DNA from: Floccularia luteovirens
Taxonomy: Eukaryota > Basidiomycota > Agaricomycetes > Agaricales > Squamanitaceae
Assembly (NCBI GenBank): GCA_009739215.1
Contig: VSJF01000004.1
Span: forward strand, 682,001 to 746,000
Length of the DNA: 64,000 nt
Direction of reading: 5' to 3'
In this document: in pieces, positions 37,883 through 48,907 of the stretch
How positions within the stretch are numbered: the first letter of the stretch is position 1
Layout of the letters: the number at the start of each line of letters is the position of its first letter
Program-made: the position numbers and the translations under genes
Notes under the pieces: generated by a model
Told to the model about the DNA's origin: nothing
Database searches by the model: none
The model's input: the letters and a program-made list of their open reading frames with translations, nothing else

Positions 37883-40195
37883 TTACATCCTGAACACACC
37901 AAACCCTTTCCCATCTCCATCCCAAGTTGTCGAGGACGATGTTCCTTTCCCTGCACCAAGTTTTCGTTCTCTAGATACAATTCCAAGTCCCAACCCCACA
38001 ACATCCCGTGTATCTGTAGGTTTAATAATCCCATCATCCCATAATCGAGCTGTTGAATATAACGCTGTCGATTGATCCTCAATTTCTGCCTTTAAAGATG
38101 AATGTTGTGCCGGGTCCCTTTTCAATTTCCCAAGAAATATTATCAGTCTTGTCGATCATTCAATTATCCACTTTAGAATGTTCTTACTTTGAAACAGTTG
38201 TCATCACTTGGGAAAGTTGAGCTGAACCCATGACAGATACTTTGGCATTCTAAAGAAAGGTTCAACATTTTAGAGGCAATTGATAGTTATTTTATTGAGA
38301 AACTTACAGGCCACATCCATAAAAATCGTGGCGAATACTTGAGAAATTTCATATCTGTAAATAGTGAGCTAATATTGAATAAATATTAATACGCACAGCA
38401 CGGCCGGCCATTCCTGCATCCAAAAGAGCATCAATATAACCAATTGGATTTAAAGAAGGGTTAATGAAAACTTGCCGTAGTTACCAGCACCAAAGCTTCC
38501 CCCAACGATCACGGTCAACTTGGGTACATCTGCACAAGCTACCGCGCGAACCATTTTCGCACCATCCTTAGCTATACCTCCTTTCTCGGCTTTGGAACCA
38601 ACCATATAACCTATGCACCTTATCGGCATCACAGTTTTATGAGCAAAGCAATTTAACGAACCTGTTACATTCACCAAGAAAAGCAAAGGTATCTGTCGTT
38701 GAGAACATAGTTGAATAAAATGTGTAGCTTTCAATGCAGAAGGTGAAAATAGGATTCCGTTGTTGGCAACAATCCCTACTTGGTACCCGTGTATGTGAGC
38801 GAAACCCTTAGCAAAATTATGGGATTAGTTTGAGTGTTGTAACATCATGGCGCCACCAACGGTTATAATTGTAGGCCCATATTCCTTCTTGAATTCTCGG
38901 AACCTGCTTCCGTCTACTATCCGTGCAATGACTTCACGCATGTCGAAAGCTTGGCGGACATCTGTTCCAACAATACCATGAAGCTGTGATGCTGGGTACA
39001 GCGGATCTTCTGGTTTCTCAGGTGGCTAGAGGACGCTGTAAGTAAAAGCAAAATACAAAATCTTGTTCCGTCTGTTCTCACAGAAAGCATGCGGCCACCG
39101 GAAAGTCCTAGATCCCCTACAACACCTCTCGCAATGGCAAGTGCATGTTCATCATCTCGTGCCAAGTGGTCTGTCACACCGCTCTCACTCGAGTGCATAA
39201 GTCCACCTCCAAGGGTCTCCTCATCAACATCCTCTCCTGTTGCAGCCTTCACAAGAGGGGGACCAGCTAAGAATATTCGGCCTTGATTTTGGACAATAAT
39301 ATTTTCGTCTGCCATCGCCGGGACATATGCACCACCTAGGCTTTGCAAATCAACACAGCTATATACCGCTGGGAATTCGATATGACGGACCTGCTACTGA
39401 AATACCATGCACAACAGCTATCTGGGGTATCCCTAAGGCAGACATTTGGGCCTGTATTATTTTAATGGGAGATTAACTGCATGAAAGTGGAATTGTGTGT
39501 ACCATGTTATAGAAGATTCGGCCAAAGTGTTCTTTGTCCGGGAAAACATTCGCTTGGAAGGGTAAAGCAGCACCACCAGATTCCACTTCCGATAGATGAG
39601 TATTGTGTACTGTAGATAATGGTAAATCCCGTACCAACGTAAACGCAAGGTAAGCCGTTTTCCCGAGCGATTTCCTGGGCTCTAAGGTGCTTTTTCACAG
39701 TCAGAGGGTAATATGAGCCGCCTTTAACCGTCGCATCATTCACAACAATAACACACTCCCGCCCCGAGATACGACCGATGCCTGTGATTATGCCTGCCCC
39801 AGGTATTGACTGGCCAGAATATACATCATGCGCTGCGAGCGGCGAAAACTCAAGAAAAGGTGATTGTGGATCAAGAAGCAAATTCAATCTATTTTGAAAT
39901 CTGAGATATCTAATATTTGGAGAGTTGGAATGGCTCACCTTTCGCGAGGGAGTCTTTTGCCTTTGCTACGCATTCGTTCTGCTGCTTTCGTTCCACCCCC
40001 TAAACGAGCTTGGGCCATCTTGTTTTCCAGATCCTGAACGAGATCGTCCATAGCAGCTGCTTTAGCTGTAAATTCAGGTGAGGAGGTTGATACAAGTGTA
40101 GGTAGCACTGAGGGATGATACGACCGCCGTTTCGTAGCACTGGGGGTGCATTGTCGTAATGACCGAGACGCAAGCCTCCGGATGATAGAGTGCAT
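37883..40195 (-). CDS. Methylcrotonoyl-CoA carboxylase beta subunit, mitochondrial
   Basis: This is the carboxyltransferase subunit of 3-methylcrotonyl-CoA carboxylase, which carboxylates an intermediate of leucine breakdown in the mitochondrial matrix. The start at 40195 gives [20 protein letters not shown], an Arg/Ser-rich presequence; an ATG at 40237 is also in frame. Conserved blocks include [20 protein letters not shown], then [19 protein letters not shown] and [20 protein letters not shown]. Further on are [39 protein letters not shown] sequence, and [20 protein letters not shown], then [15 protein letters not shown]. The C-terminus contains [20 protein letters not shown], and the stop lies at 37883-37885. 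The biotin-carrying alpha subunit is not in the window. Many short introns occur. Confidence 0.92.
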
Positions 40196-40348
40196 TGTAG
40201 ATGAAGAATTGTTAAACCGACGTGAGCGCGTCCCCAAAGTTCGTGGAAAGTAATGACATCGGTCGGAACATGCACGCGGGTTCCGTTAACCCACGCGACG
40301 CGTATATATTAACAAACAGTATCTAAAGTAGATTAGGTATCTAATGCT

Positions 40349-41788
40349 CTAAAAGTCTTTCCATTCATCATCCCAATTGTCGTTCTTAGGGTTCGTCGTC
40401 GAAGACTTGGTCGCGCTCGTAAATGTATTGGATTGATTAGTTGATTTGGTCTGGGCATAAGTATTTTCCTCAAAGAAATCATCATCTCCGTCATAAAGAC
40501 CTGAAGTCTCGTCTGGGCCGTTCGGGCTTGATGCTGCAAGGGATCCATAACCCTGTCGAGCTGGTCCACCAGTCACTGTATCTCTTACGGTACCTACAAC
40601 ACTGCCAACGCTCTCGGCAACATCTACACCAAACTGATGCTTTGACCACTGATTTGCCGATGTTCCTACAACAGCAGCCCTTTTCTGTGCTTCAGTCATG
40701 TACCCTTTCACACTTGCTTGGAAATTTGGGTCAGTAACCTTTTCCACGCCTGGTTTGATGACATTTTCGGAAACGACTTTTGTGGCGCCGACAACGGCAG
40801 TAGAAAACAGGGACCAGCCTTTACTCAGCGCCGCCATAGGGTTCTCTTGGAGGTCGGTGAGAGTAGGAGCAGCGGCGGAGGAAAGACCAAACGCGGGGTT
40901 CTGGTTGGGTTGTGGAGAGGCAGTATTACCAAAACCTTGGTAACGACCACCCTGAGACGGAGGGACATCAACTGGACGGGTGTCGTTGGCTCTGCCCAAC
41001 GAAGCGAAATAGGATTCATTGAGGGTCTTTTGGTCTGATGGAAGATTCGTCGTGGCTGAAGGAGAGTTATAAAATGAAGATGGAGACTGAGAACCACTGC
41101 GAGAGTCTAGAGTACGTGTGGAGGCGCGAGATTTTCGCAGGCCCTGGGAGGAAGATCCCACAGAAGGAGATTGAGATCTAAAGGAAGGGGGAGGAGCAGA
41201 AGGGTTCCAATCACGTCCGGCAAGCATGGCATCGAGCTTAGAAGAGGTTAATAGATATTTTAAGGCTGAAGAAAGAAAAGGAAACACCTTGTCTCTGTAT
41301 TGGGCGGCAGCCCAAGAATGATAAGTGTCATAAGGACTGAGACCATCTTTGTATCCTCCTTGATCAACGGGTTCGTAAGAACGGATGAATTCTCTGAAAG
41401 GACGATTTCCTCCTAGCTGGTTAGACCCTTTAGCAAGGCGATAAAGAGAAGAAGAAAAGCGACATACTTGCATGCGTTTCAGTTGGTCATCCTGCCACGT
41501 ATCCATAGATATGGAGCGAACAAAGCTATGGAGAGTGAGAGGTAGTTTGATATTGTGGGATTGACGAACCTGATGTGGACGCCAAAGCCTCTATGTGTAC
41601 CAGCACATTGGAGACAAATGAAAACTGCAAAACTGAAGTAACGATGTTAGAAGAGAGGAGAGAAGAAGTTGAGAAAATGACCTTAGAGAGGCCCACTGAG
41701 GATTTGGGTTGTTGCAATCATTACAAAGTTTGTTGTTGAGATCTTCTCTCTTTGAGAGCTGAGATAACATATGTTTTTGCTCTGACAT
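40349..41788 (-). CDS. ARF GTPase-activating protein (GCS1/ARFGAP1 type)
   Basis: This protein stimulates GTP hydrolysis by ARF and controls COPI vesicle traffic at the Golgi. The N-terminal ArfGAP zinc finger is CNDCNNPNPQWASLR, joined by splicing to VFICLQCAGTHRGFGVHI, giving CX2C-X16-CX2C and the catalytic Arg after the finger. VRSISMDTWQDDQLKRMQ follows, then LGGNRPFREFIRSY. The C-terminal half is low complexity with lipid-packing-sensor-like Ser/Thr-rich stretches (for example MAALSKGWSLFSTAVVGATK), and the protein ends DNWDDEWKDF, a typical C-terminal motif of this family. The start is the ATG at 41786-41788. It is divergent from the velvet gene. Confidence 0.9.
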
Positions 41789-41932
41789 GGTGATGACCCA
41801 AGTGAACGGAGGAAGTGGCTGTGCATAAATGGGATGTGCTCAGATTCCACTCTGTCGGGTCACCTCAAGTTCACTCATCCCACCCGACTCTTTTCTCAGC
41901 CATTCCCTTTTCTTTCTTTCCCTTCCAACTCC
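41789..41932. promoter_or_regulatory. Shared divergent promoter, ARF-GAP / velvet gene
   Basis: Only 144 bp separate the two opposite start codons. The right half is strongly pyrimidine-rich (CT-rich) just before the velvet ATG. No TATA box is evident. Confidence 0.4.
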
Positions 41933-43858
41933 ATGATTCAACACACAAACCCCCGTTCCTCTTCCGTCGCAGCTGCTCAACAACAGCTCCATCCTATTTC
42001 TGACGGCCCTGAGCAATGGGGTCAGTGGGCAGGTAGAAAGTCTGTTGTGTCATCCCACTCCTTTGGCTTATCTCACACTCAAATGCGCCACTCTTTCCAG
42101 GCACTATTCCCTCGAGGTCGTTCAGCATCCTCTTCGCGCCCGTATGTGTGGGTTTGGTGATAAAGTACGTACCACCTCTTATCCACTCCCTGCAATCGTA
42201 TCTTAATACGGAAGAGATCTCTTAGGATCGCCGCCCCCTCGCTCCGGCTGCTGTAGCCAAGATGATCGTTAGAAGGGACGACAATACTTTCGTAGATGTA
42301 GAGTATGTTTTGTTATATTCTATTTTATTCTATTTATCTTATCATCTCCACCAAGCGACGTCGATTGCTCCTTTTTTCTCGTAACCGTCGATCTTTGGTC
42401 TGCAGATGGAAAACAAGAGATGAATCTCGTTTTACATCCCTCATCCACCGATCGTTATGTTCCACCTCATTCTTCTAATAAGTCAAAACGTAGAGGAAAC
42501 AGTTCTTCCGGTCAACCTCGTACTTCTGGTAATCAAACTCCTGCAGGTCGCGTCACTCCCACCCCCTCACAGTACAAGCAAGGCGAACAGGTACCTCACT
42601 CTTTTTTGGTGCTTCACCATCTAATTTAAAAAAAATCAGCCGTCTGCTGGTGTGGCAACACCAATTGCACAGCACTCGTCTAATTATGCCAACCAATCAT
42701 ATTACCCCCCTTCAGCGCCTATTCCTGACACTCTTAGTTTTTCACAATCCGCGACATACACCACCCCGTCTTCAGAAACAAGCCCTACTTGGGGCTACCC
42801 TCCCCAAACACCCTCTGTAGAACGCAATAATAATTTTCCCCTGCCAAGCTTACCATCTATCCATTCTTTGGGGCGTTCATCTGTCCCTGCATCTTCAGAA
42901 ACTTGGAACTCAGAAGGTGATCAAGAGATTCTACCTTATCGTGCTTGGAGCACAGACGCTTCCTATCATACTGTTGATCATTACTCAAATTCACAAGTAG
43001 ACCCTTCCCTCCGCAATTCCTCGAATACCGAAGGTCGTGAGAATGCATCGTGGTCTCATCAAGATACCTATGCTTCTGCACCACCAGGTCCTCAAGTAGA
43101 CCAACCAGTTTATGCATCCGCACCATACGCGCCGCAACCCACCCCGTACCATCCCGTGCCATACTCACAGGCAATACAAAACCCCTCGGCAGTGACACCT
43201 TCAGGTAATAACCAACCACCCCCAAGACACACTTACACCCGGACACTTGTCGGACCGCTATCGGCTAATGCTTGTCGCCTGTTGGATGAACACCGGAAAC
43301 CCGGTATATTTTTCCTTTTTCAAGATCTCTCAGTTCGCACCGAGGGTTTGTAACTCGTGCGCTATGATATTTATCACTCGAACTAACCTTTTGTAAGGTG
43401 TATTCCGATTACGTCTCAGACTTATGAATGTCGGAGCGTGAGTTGACGGATTTAAACTCATACTGTGACGATCAAAACTGATCAGAGATTTTGATCCGAA
43501 AAGTCCTCCAGCGCCTGAATCAGGCGCTATGAGAGTGCATAACGACATGTCCCCTGTACTTGCTCAGACATTCACTGAGCAATTCACTGTGTTTTCTGCA
43601 AAGCGTTTCCCAGGTGTTCCAGGTGCGTCTATTATGTGACACAATGCTGATCTACTATCCTGCTTACAAATTTACCTAGACACTACTGCACTTTCTATTG
43701 CCTTTGGAAACCAAGGCCAGAAACTCCCATTGGTAATTCACCAGTTACCTACAGTATATAGACGAAAAACTGATATTGGGTTGTAGCGTAATCGTCACGG
43801 GAGCAAGCGCCGCCGTAGAGGAGAGTCCGAGTCGGACGATGATTCAGATGGTGGGTAG
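41933..43858 (+). CDS. velB: VelB-type velvet-domain regulator
   Basis: Velvet proteins are fungal DNA-binding regulators that link development and secondary metabolism; VelB partners with VeA and LaeA or VosA. After an N-terminal Gln/Ser-rich tail, splicing gives GRKHYSLEVVQHPLRARMCG, then FGDKDRRPLAPAAVAKMIV and DDVDCSFFLVTVDLWSADGK. The domain is then interrupted by roughly 270 low-complexity residues rich in Ser, Pro, Tyr and Gln. It resumes with TYTRTLVGPLSANACRLLDE, GIFFLFQDLSVRTEGVFRLR, then LAQTFTEQFTVFSAKRFPGV and TALSIAFGNQGQKLPLRNRH. A velvet domain split by an unconserved insert is the known VelB layout. The stop is TAG at 43856-43858. Eight or so introns are needed; the first uses a weak GTCTGT donor at 42040. 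Confidence 0.88.
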
Positions 43859-43991
43859 ACAGCAATTTTTGGGGGCTGGTTTGAACTGTGGGCTTTTTTT
43901 TTGTTTGTTTCTATTTTCTGTGGCTTGTTGTTCAACTATGGTAGTTCCCTAACTGACATCTGTATCTTGGCTTCTCATGTTTGATAGTATA

Positions 43992-46900
43992 TTACCGCTG
44001 AATGTATAACTTGTCCTTACGCTGCCTCTCCATACGCTCAAAATCCATTACAACGCGAACTGCCTCGGTGCATTCTGAGAATATCTTTTGGAGGATCATA
44101 TCAGCCTTGTCTTGTTCTTTGTCTTCGGCTTGTCCATCCGTAGTTTTAGGTGCGATGACGATACCAGCTTCCAGTTGGTGAAGCACATGGGCTAGCAACG
44201 ACAGTATCACCTTGTGTGGTCGCCACACATTCCACGATGGTGAGATTCTGTGGAAGACACGTAGAGAAGTAGTGAAGTCCTCAGTTTCAAGTCGACCTGA
44301 CAATCGTTGGTTTTGCGCAAGCTGTGACGTAGCTATTCGCACGGTCGAGGCGCGTCTTTGCGTATTGTGGAGTGGTGGCTCTGAATAAGAATCGCGTCCG
44401 CTGTCCTCTTCCTTCTCCCACTCTTCCTCTACTTCCTCCACATCCACTCGCTCCTCCTGCAATCGCTTAGCCTCGTACCAACGCTGTCTAGGTAATAAAA
44501 CCCTTTCTAAAACTTCAAATGCACGTAATGGATCCCCTGCGCGTATCAATGCGACGGCTAGGTGGTTCCAATTATGAGAGTCAACATGGAAGCCTGCTTT
44601 ACGGCAGTTTGACCACGTGCGCATCAGCTCGGAATGAAGTCCTGCTGCAGAGAGTGCATCGATATATATTGAAAGAGGGGCGCAGATGACGTTGCGTGGA
44701 GGCATCGCTAATTTTGGAATCCTCGAAGTGACCTCAGCGGAAGGCGTACTATTTTTGAATGCTTCGTCTTCCGTCCAACGGGGTATGTCAGTACTATGGA
44801 CCTGCATCCCCAAACCCATTTCGAATATACGAGGCCATATTCTCCGAACCGCATCTACATCGGCAACGCGGCGATAAGCATCCATGAGCGTAGATAGAAT
44901 CCCAATCGAAGGTTCGCCACCTGCTGCTAGGAGTTCTTCATAGACGCGTTCCATATCTTCAATGCGTTGCTGTTGCGCATATGCATTTATTAATGGCCCA
45001 TACAGGTGCTCTGTAACTGTTCCACGGGTCCCGGGTCTCAAAATATGTTTCACATTTTTGATATCAAGTGAATTGGTGAACTCTTCGGCGATACGAACAC
45101 TTTCCAAAGTGTGGGCGTCTCCATAGGCTCGTAATATCTCTCTGAATGTGATAGTCGTTGGTTGTATATCTCGTCTGATCATCTCGTCCAGCATCTCCTT
45201 GGCATTCGTTTTGTCCCCAGATCGGAGAAAACCAACCATCAGAATAGTCAGAATGTAGGCATTGACTAATTTGGCATTGGGACGTGTGCCTGTTTCGACG
45301 AGTATTGATTCGTAGAGTTGTTGTGCCACTTCCATTTTACCAGCGTCACAGGCTGACTGAATAAGCAATGCATAACTAAATGCGTCCGGACGCACGTGCA
45401 CCCGTTCAAAGAGCGAGAATACATGATTTACGACGTTGTATGGGGCACCGAGTAGGACATGTGCCTTGATGATAGTATTGTAGACTCCAACAGGAAGTCT
45501 CAAGAGGCGCTTGCGCGAACCTGGTTTGTTGAGAAGACGAAACGAACGTATCACCCCCTTCCATAAGCCGGCTTCTGCATATGCATTCATCAACGCTGCG
45601 ATCATACGAACGTCAGGTTCAATCCCCTCAGTAATGGCCCGTTTGAAAATTACTTCCGCACCAATAGGATCTTTGCGTCGTGAAAGGAGAGAGATTATGA
45701 TTGTATATGAGATAACATTTGGACGGATACCTGCGGTGTACATCTGCGAAAGCACAGTATTGATGGCCGGAAAGATTCCACGGAGTGCGAGCCCTTTCAA
45801 AATAGAATTATAGACATAAAGATCTGGTTGGTACCCTTCCTTTTCCATGATGTGAAGCCAGTAATTGATTCCGGAGAAATCTCCACGTTGGGAATACCCA
45901 AAGATCACAATAGAGTAATGAAGTAATTGTGGGTTGTTCGTACGCTTTCCATCCGAGTCTAGTGGGAAATGTTCGTTAAATAACTGTACAGCCTCTTCGT
46001 GGAGCCCTTGGACAGAATATGCATAGACACGCATCGCAGCATCGAAAGTAGTATCCCAACCCCGGGTTCGCAATTTTTCGTAGAATTTCTCGGTGTGAAA
46101 CTGGTCTCCTTGATGTGCATAGAGATATAGTCCAGTCGAAAGGTCAGATTTGAGGTGGGATTGCACGGAAATCGTCTTGAATAGGTCTGTTGCAAGTTCG
46201 TATTCTCGGTCTTTAGTCAACGCTCGCACAACTGCCAATTGAGTAGTAATTGAGAGTTGCAAGCCTTGTCCGTCCATCTCGTGCATTACTTCCAGAGCCG
46301 AAACGGACGAATTCTGTTCGCATAACACCTTGATCATCAGACTGCCTAACCTATGTTTTTTTTCTGTTTGCCACCCCTTTCTCGCTAACATTACGTCTGC
46401 CGGACTCGAAATCCCCGTAATAATCGCACTGACAGCTTCGGACAAAGATGTCATTCCACGAAGACGCCGCCTGTTCCCCCGGTGCATGAGATATGGCCCC
46501 AAGTGGTCCCATTCATCTATTAGAATATCTAGCACATGATCTTGGTCGAAATGTATTGTGGTGCCCCGAATAATTGACGTATACAACTGGCCCAAGATTT
46601 CCATTTCGGTGGGTTTCGCTGCCATGTTACGTACACGATGAGCTGTCATCAAAGCATTTTTGACATCTCCTGCCAATGACTGGCTGCGCGCAGTCATACA
46701 TTCCAGATCGAACGTAGAATCAGATAAAGATCCTATGCGCGTTCGGAGGTGGGTCACAACAGTGTGGATACACTCAGCCCAGTCTTGTATGACTGACAAA
46801 GGACACGATGTGTCGTATAAGCGCTCGACAGCAGCTATAAAACGGTGTGCAAATGAGAGAATTGTTGTGGCATTTACTTGAGAGAGGGTTTCTGCATGCG

Positions 46901-48011
46901 CGACATCAGTGTATGATTTCCACGCTTTTTGAAGGTTCATTTGGGCGGGATGTACACTTGAAAATTCGATAAGATCATTGATAGAGCTAGCTTTGGATCT
47001 AGGAAGCATCGATAATGACGATTTAGCTGCAGAAGTTCCATCTAAGGGTCCGTAATGTGTTGTGTGAATAGTTGGTGGAGTATATGCTATACGCAGCGCT
47101 TCAGATGTATGTGAAGCATGTCGCCTCTGAACACCAGCCCCGGAATAAGCAATACGACCACGCATCCGCAACTGCTGACGTGTAATCTTGTGTGGACGCT
47201 TTGTACGTTGGGATCTCCCGTCATATACCAGCTCCTGTAATAGCAGTGCGCGTGTATCTGATAATGAAAATAAATTAGACGTCATGATATTGATTATAAA
47301 ATGACACACTGGGGCAAGAAGGTGCGTAGCATACATCGCGGCATGACCAGTGTTGGCACAAGTCTGCGTCTGAGATTGCCTCAGATTCGGAATTAGAAGT
47401 GTCAAGGGAAGTAGATTTATTGACAGCATAAGGTTTCCGTAGATAATTAGATGACGAAAGTGATGATGGACCCTCTTGCTTGTCCCATGAATGGGCATGC
47501 ACAGTAGTACGTGAAGAAAGGGGCCTTGAAAAGTGTGTAGCTGCCTGCCTCTGCCCGTTTTTCCCCGGTGACTCGATTCGAGACTTTGAGGCGCGAGTCC
47601 GAATGCGAAGATGCGAATATAAAATCCTTGGCTGGCGTCTGAAACGAGGTGCGTGATCTCGTACCAACTTTCGCGGCATGTAATGTGTGTCGTCTGTAAA
47701 GACACCAAGTCACAGGGAAGAGAAAATAAGCATGGCATAATGTATATGATCGAATTATAAGACTGCGTACCAGGGCACCAGAGTGGGTAAGTAGCACTGC
47801 ATGACCACTCTTGACACTGTTCTACACCAGCTGGACAAGCTTCAGGTGGAGGGGTAAGGTGTGAGCGCTGTTTGCCCTTCGTATACCGGGGGAATGGAGT
47901 AAAGAAGTCAGATCTAAAAGTGGAAACAGCAGCGACGGAGGATGCACGGAGAGTGGCAGAGCGTGCAGGCAGCAATGAATGCAACACAGCAGCAGCCATC
48001 GTCTCTGCCAT
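43992..48011 (-). CDS. Mitochondrial pentatricopeptide-repeat (PPR) protein
   Basis: This is a large PPR protein of about 1,280 residues, probably binding organellar RNA. The N-terminus MAETMAAAVLHSLLPARSAT is presequence-like (an ATG at 48053 is also in frame). PPR-type helical repeats run through the middle, for example YNSILKGLALRGIFPAINTV, then MYTAGIRPNVISYTIIISLL, IIKAHVLLGAPYNVVNHVFS and LINAYAQQQRIEDMERVYEE. Positions such as PDxxxYxxLI recur at about 35-residue spacing. Two introns fit near the start, 47694-47770 (77 bp) and 47235-47334 (100 bp). They shift the middle exon into another frame with a hydrophilic Ser/Arg-rich linker, and together they remove a multiple of three bases. 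The rest (to the stop at 43992-43994) is a single exon. The C-terminal part includes an acidic Glu-rich stretch. The RNA target is unknown. Confidence 0.85.
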   Translation of the reverse strand: MAETMAAAVLHSLLPARSATLRASSVAAVSTFRSDFFTPFPRYTKGKQRSHLTPPPEACPAGVEQCQEWSCSATYPLWCPGTQSYNSIIYIMPCLFSLPCDLVSLQTTHITCRESWYEITHLVSDASQGFYIRIFAFGLAPQSLESSHRGKTGRGRQLHTFQGPFLHVLLCMPIHGTSKRVHHHFRHLIIYGNLMLSINLLPLTLLIPNLRQSQTQTCANTGHAAMYATHLLAPVCHFIINIMTSNLFSLSDTRALLLQELVYDGRSQRTKRPHKITRQQLRMRGRIAYSGAGVQRRHASHTSEALRIAYTPPTIHTTHYGPLDGTSAAKSSLSMLPRSKASSINDLIEFSSVHPAQMNLQKAWKSYTDVAHAETLSQVNATTILSFAHRFIAAVERLYDTSCPLSVIQDWAECIHTVVTHLRTRIGSLSDSTFDLECMTARSQSLAGDVKNALMTAHRVRNMAAKPTEMEILGQLYTSIIRGTTIHFDQDHVLDILIDEWDHLGPYLMHRGNRRRLRGMTSLSEAVSAIITGISSPADVMLARKGWQTEKKHRLGSLMIKVLCEQNSSVSALEVMHEMDGQGLQLSITTQLAVVRALTKDREYELATDLFKTISVQSHLKSDLSTGLYLYAHQGDQFHTEKFYEKLRTRGWDTTFDAAMRVYAYSVQGLHEEAVQLFNEHFPLDSDGKRTNNPQLLHYSIVIFGYSQRGDFSGINYWLHIMEKEGYQPDLYVYNSILKGLALRGIFPAINTVLSQMYTAGIRPNVISYTIIISLLSRRKDPIGAEVIFKRAITEGIEPDVRMIAALMNAYAEAGLWKGVIRSFRLLNKPGSRKRLLRLPVGVYNTIIKAHVLLGAPYNVVNHVFSLFERVHVRPDAFSYALLIQSACDAGKMEVAQQLYESILVETGTRPNAKLVNAYILTILMVGFLRSGDKTNAKEMLDEMIRRDIQPTTITFREILRAYGDAHTLESVRIAEEFTNSLDIKNVKHILRPGTRGTVTEHLYGPLINAYAQQQRIEDMERVYEELLAAGGEPSIGILSTLMDAYRRVADVDAVRRIWPRIFEMGLGMQVHSTDIPRWTEDEAFKNSTPSAEVTSRIPKLAMPPRNVICAPLSIYIDALSAAGLHSELMRTWSNCRKAGFHVDSHNWNHLAVALIRAGDPLRAFEVLERVLLPRQRWYEAKRLQEERVDVEEVEEEWEKEEDSGRDSYSEPPLHNTQRRASTVRIATSQLAQNQRLSGRLETEDFTTSLRVFHRISPSWNVWRPHKVILSLLAHVLHQLEAGIVIAPKTTDGQAEDKEQDKADMILQKIFSECTEAVRVVMDFERMERQRKDKLYIQR

Positions 48012-48168
48012 CTCGTCCAAACGTCCTTTTGAACGCAACTTCGGTGTCCACAAAAGTTGTTCTCAGCTTAGTCATCACCAGGTCACGTGTCAAATATTTG
48101 GCATATTTAATTTCTCCAGCCTTGCAGTCTGTCTTCAGCCAGACGCGTTTTCTGGTCTACCAACAACA
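48012..48168. promoter_or_regulatory. Shared divergent promoter, PPR / GNAT
   Basis: The two opposite start codons are 157 bp apart, or 115 bp if the PPR gene starts at 48053. No defined element was seen. Confidence 0.35.
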
Positions 48169-48907
48169 ATGGCAATGAGGGGCGCGCCCGACCATGAAAT
48201 TATCCTCGCTACCTCCGGAGAAGAGCGTCAGCAATGTCTCGATATTGTAAGCTTCTAAAGTTAATTGCTTAGATCAAATGTTTAACGCCTGCCCCTTTAG
48301 CGCATTGCTGTCTTCCATACCGAGCAGGGATTCCCTGTCGAGACAGAGATCGATGAGTTGAGCCGCTCCATGCTTCTAAATGCCGTATATTTACACAAGT
48401 TTTAATAGTAAGGAGGACGTATCGACACACTTTCTTTTGCGGCTTAAGCCTTCTCTTGTCCCCGTGGGTACAATCCGTGGCTACACCAGTTCTCCGGGAA
48501 TATACAAACTCAGCCGTTTCGCCGTACTGAAGTCCCATCGTCAACTACATTTTGGCCGTGCCCTTGTTCTGGCACTCCATGATTGGGTCCGAGCCTCTGC
48601 TCGTATCCTCATTCCGCCAAATTCGGCAGCCTTGCTTTCTCAGACACCCTTAACAGTTAAGATCGTCGCCCATTCACAAATATATGCAATAGATTACTAC
48701 GCAAGGTAGGTGCTCTAGTATTCTACTTGCGTGTACGATGCTCAAGCCTTCTATGTAGATTTGGTTATGTACCAAAAGTGAGTTGTGCGCTATTTCTGCG
48801 AAAGATAGTACAATGCTAAACTCAAAAAACGTCACCAGGGCGAACAGTTCGATGAAGACGGAGCTCCCCACCAAGCAATGGAGCTTAGTTTACCTTTGGA
48901 CCCTTGA
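48169..48907 (+). CDS. GNAT-family N-acetyltransferase
   Basis: This is a small acetyl-CoA-dependent acetyltransferase of the GNAT fold. The start is MAMRGAPDHEIILATSGEER. The next exon gives RIAVFHTEQGFPVETEID, joined to DKEDVSTHFLLRLKPSLVPV, then GTIRGY. KLSRFAVLKSHRQLHFGRAL is the acetyl-CoA-binding strand/helix with a degenerate Q/RxxGxG/A loop (RQLHFGRAL). The C-terminus VKIVAHSQIYAIDYYARFGY splices to KGEQFDEDGAPHQAMELSL, the usual end of ElaA-like and YjaB-like acetyltransferases. The stop is TGA at 48905-48907. A DxGxPH-type ending is shared with small bacterial and fungal GNATs of unknown substrate. The acceptor substrate is unknown. Confidence 0.8.
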
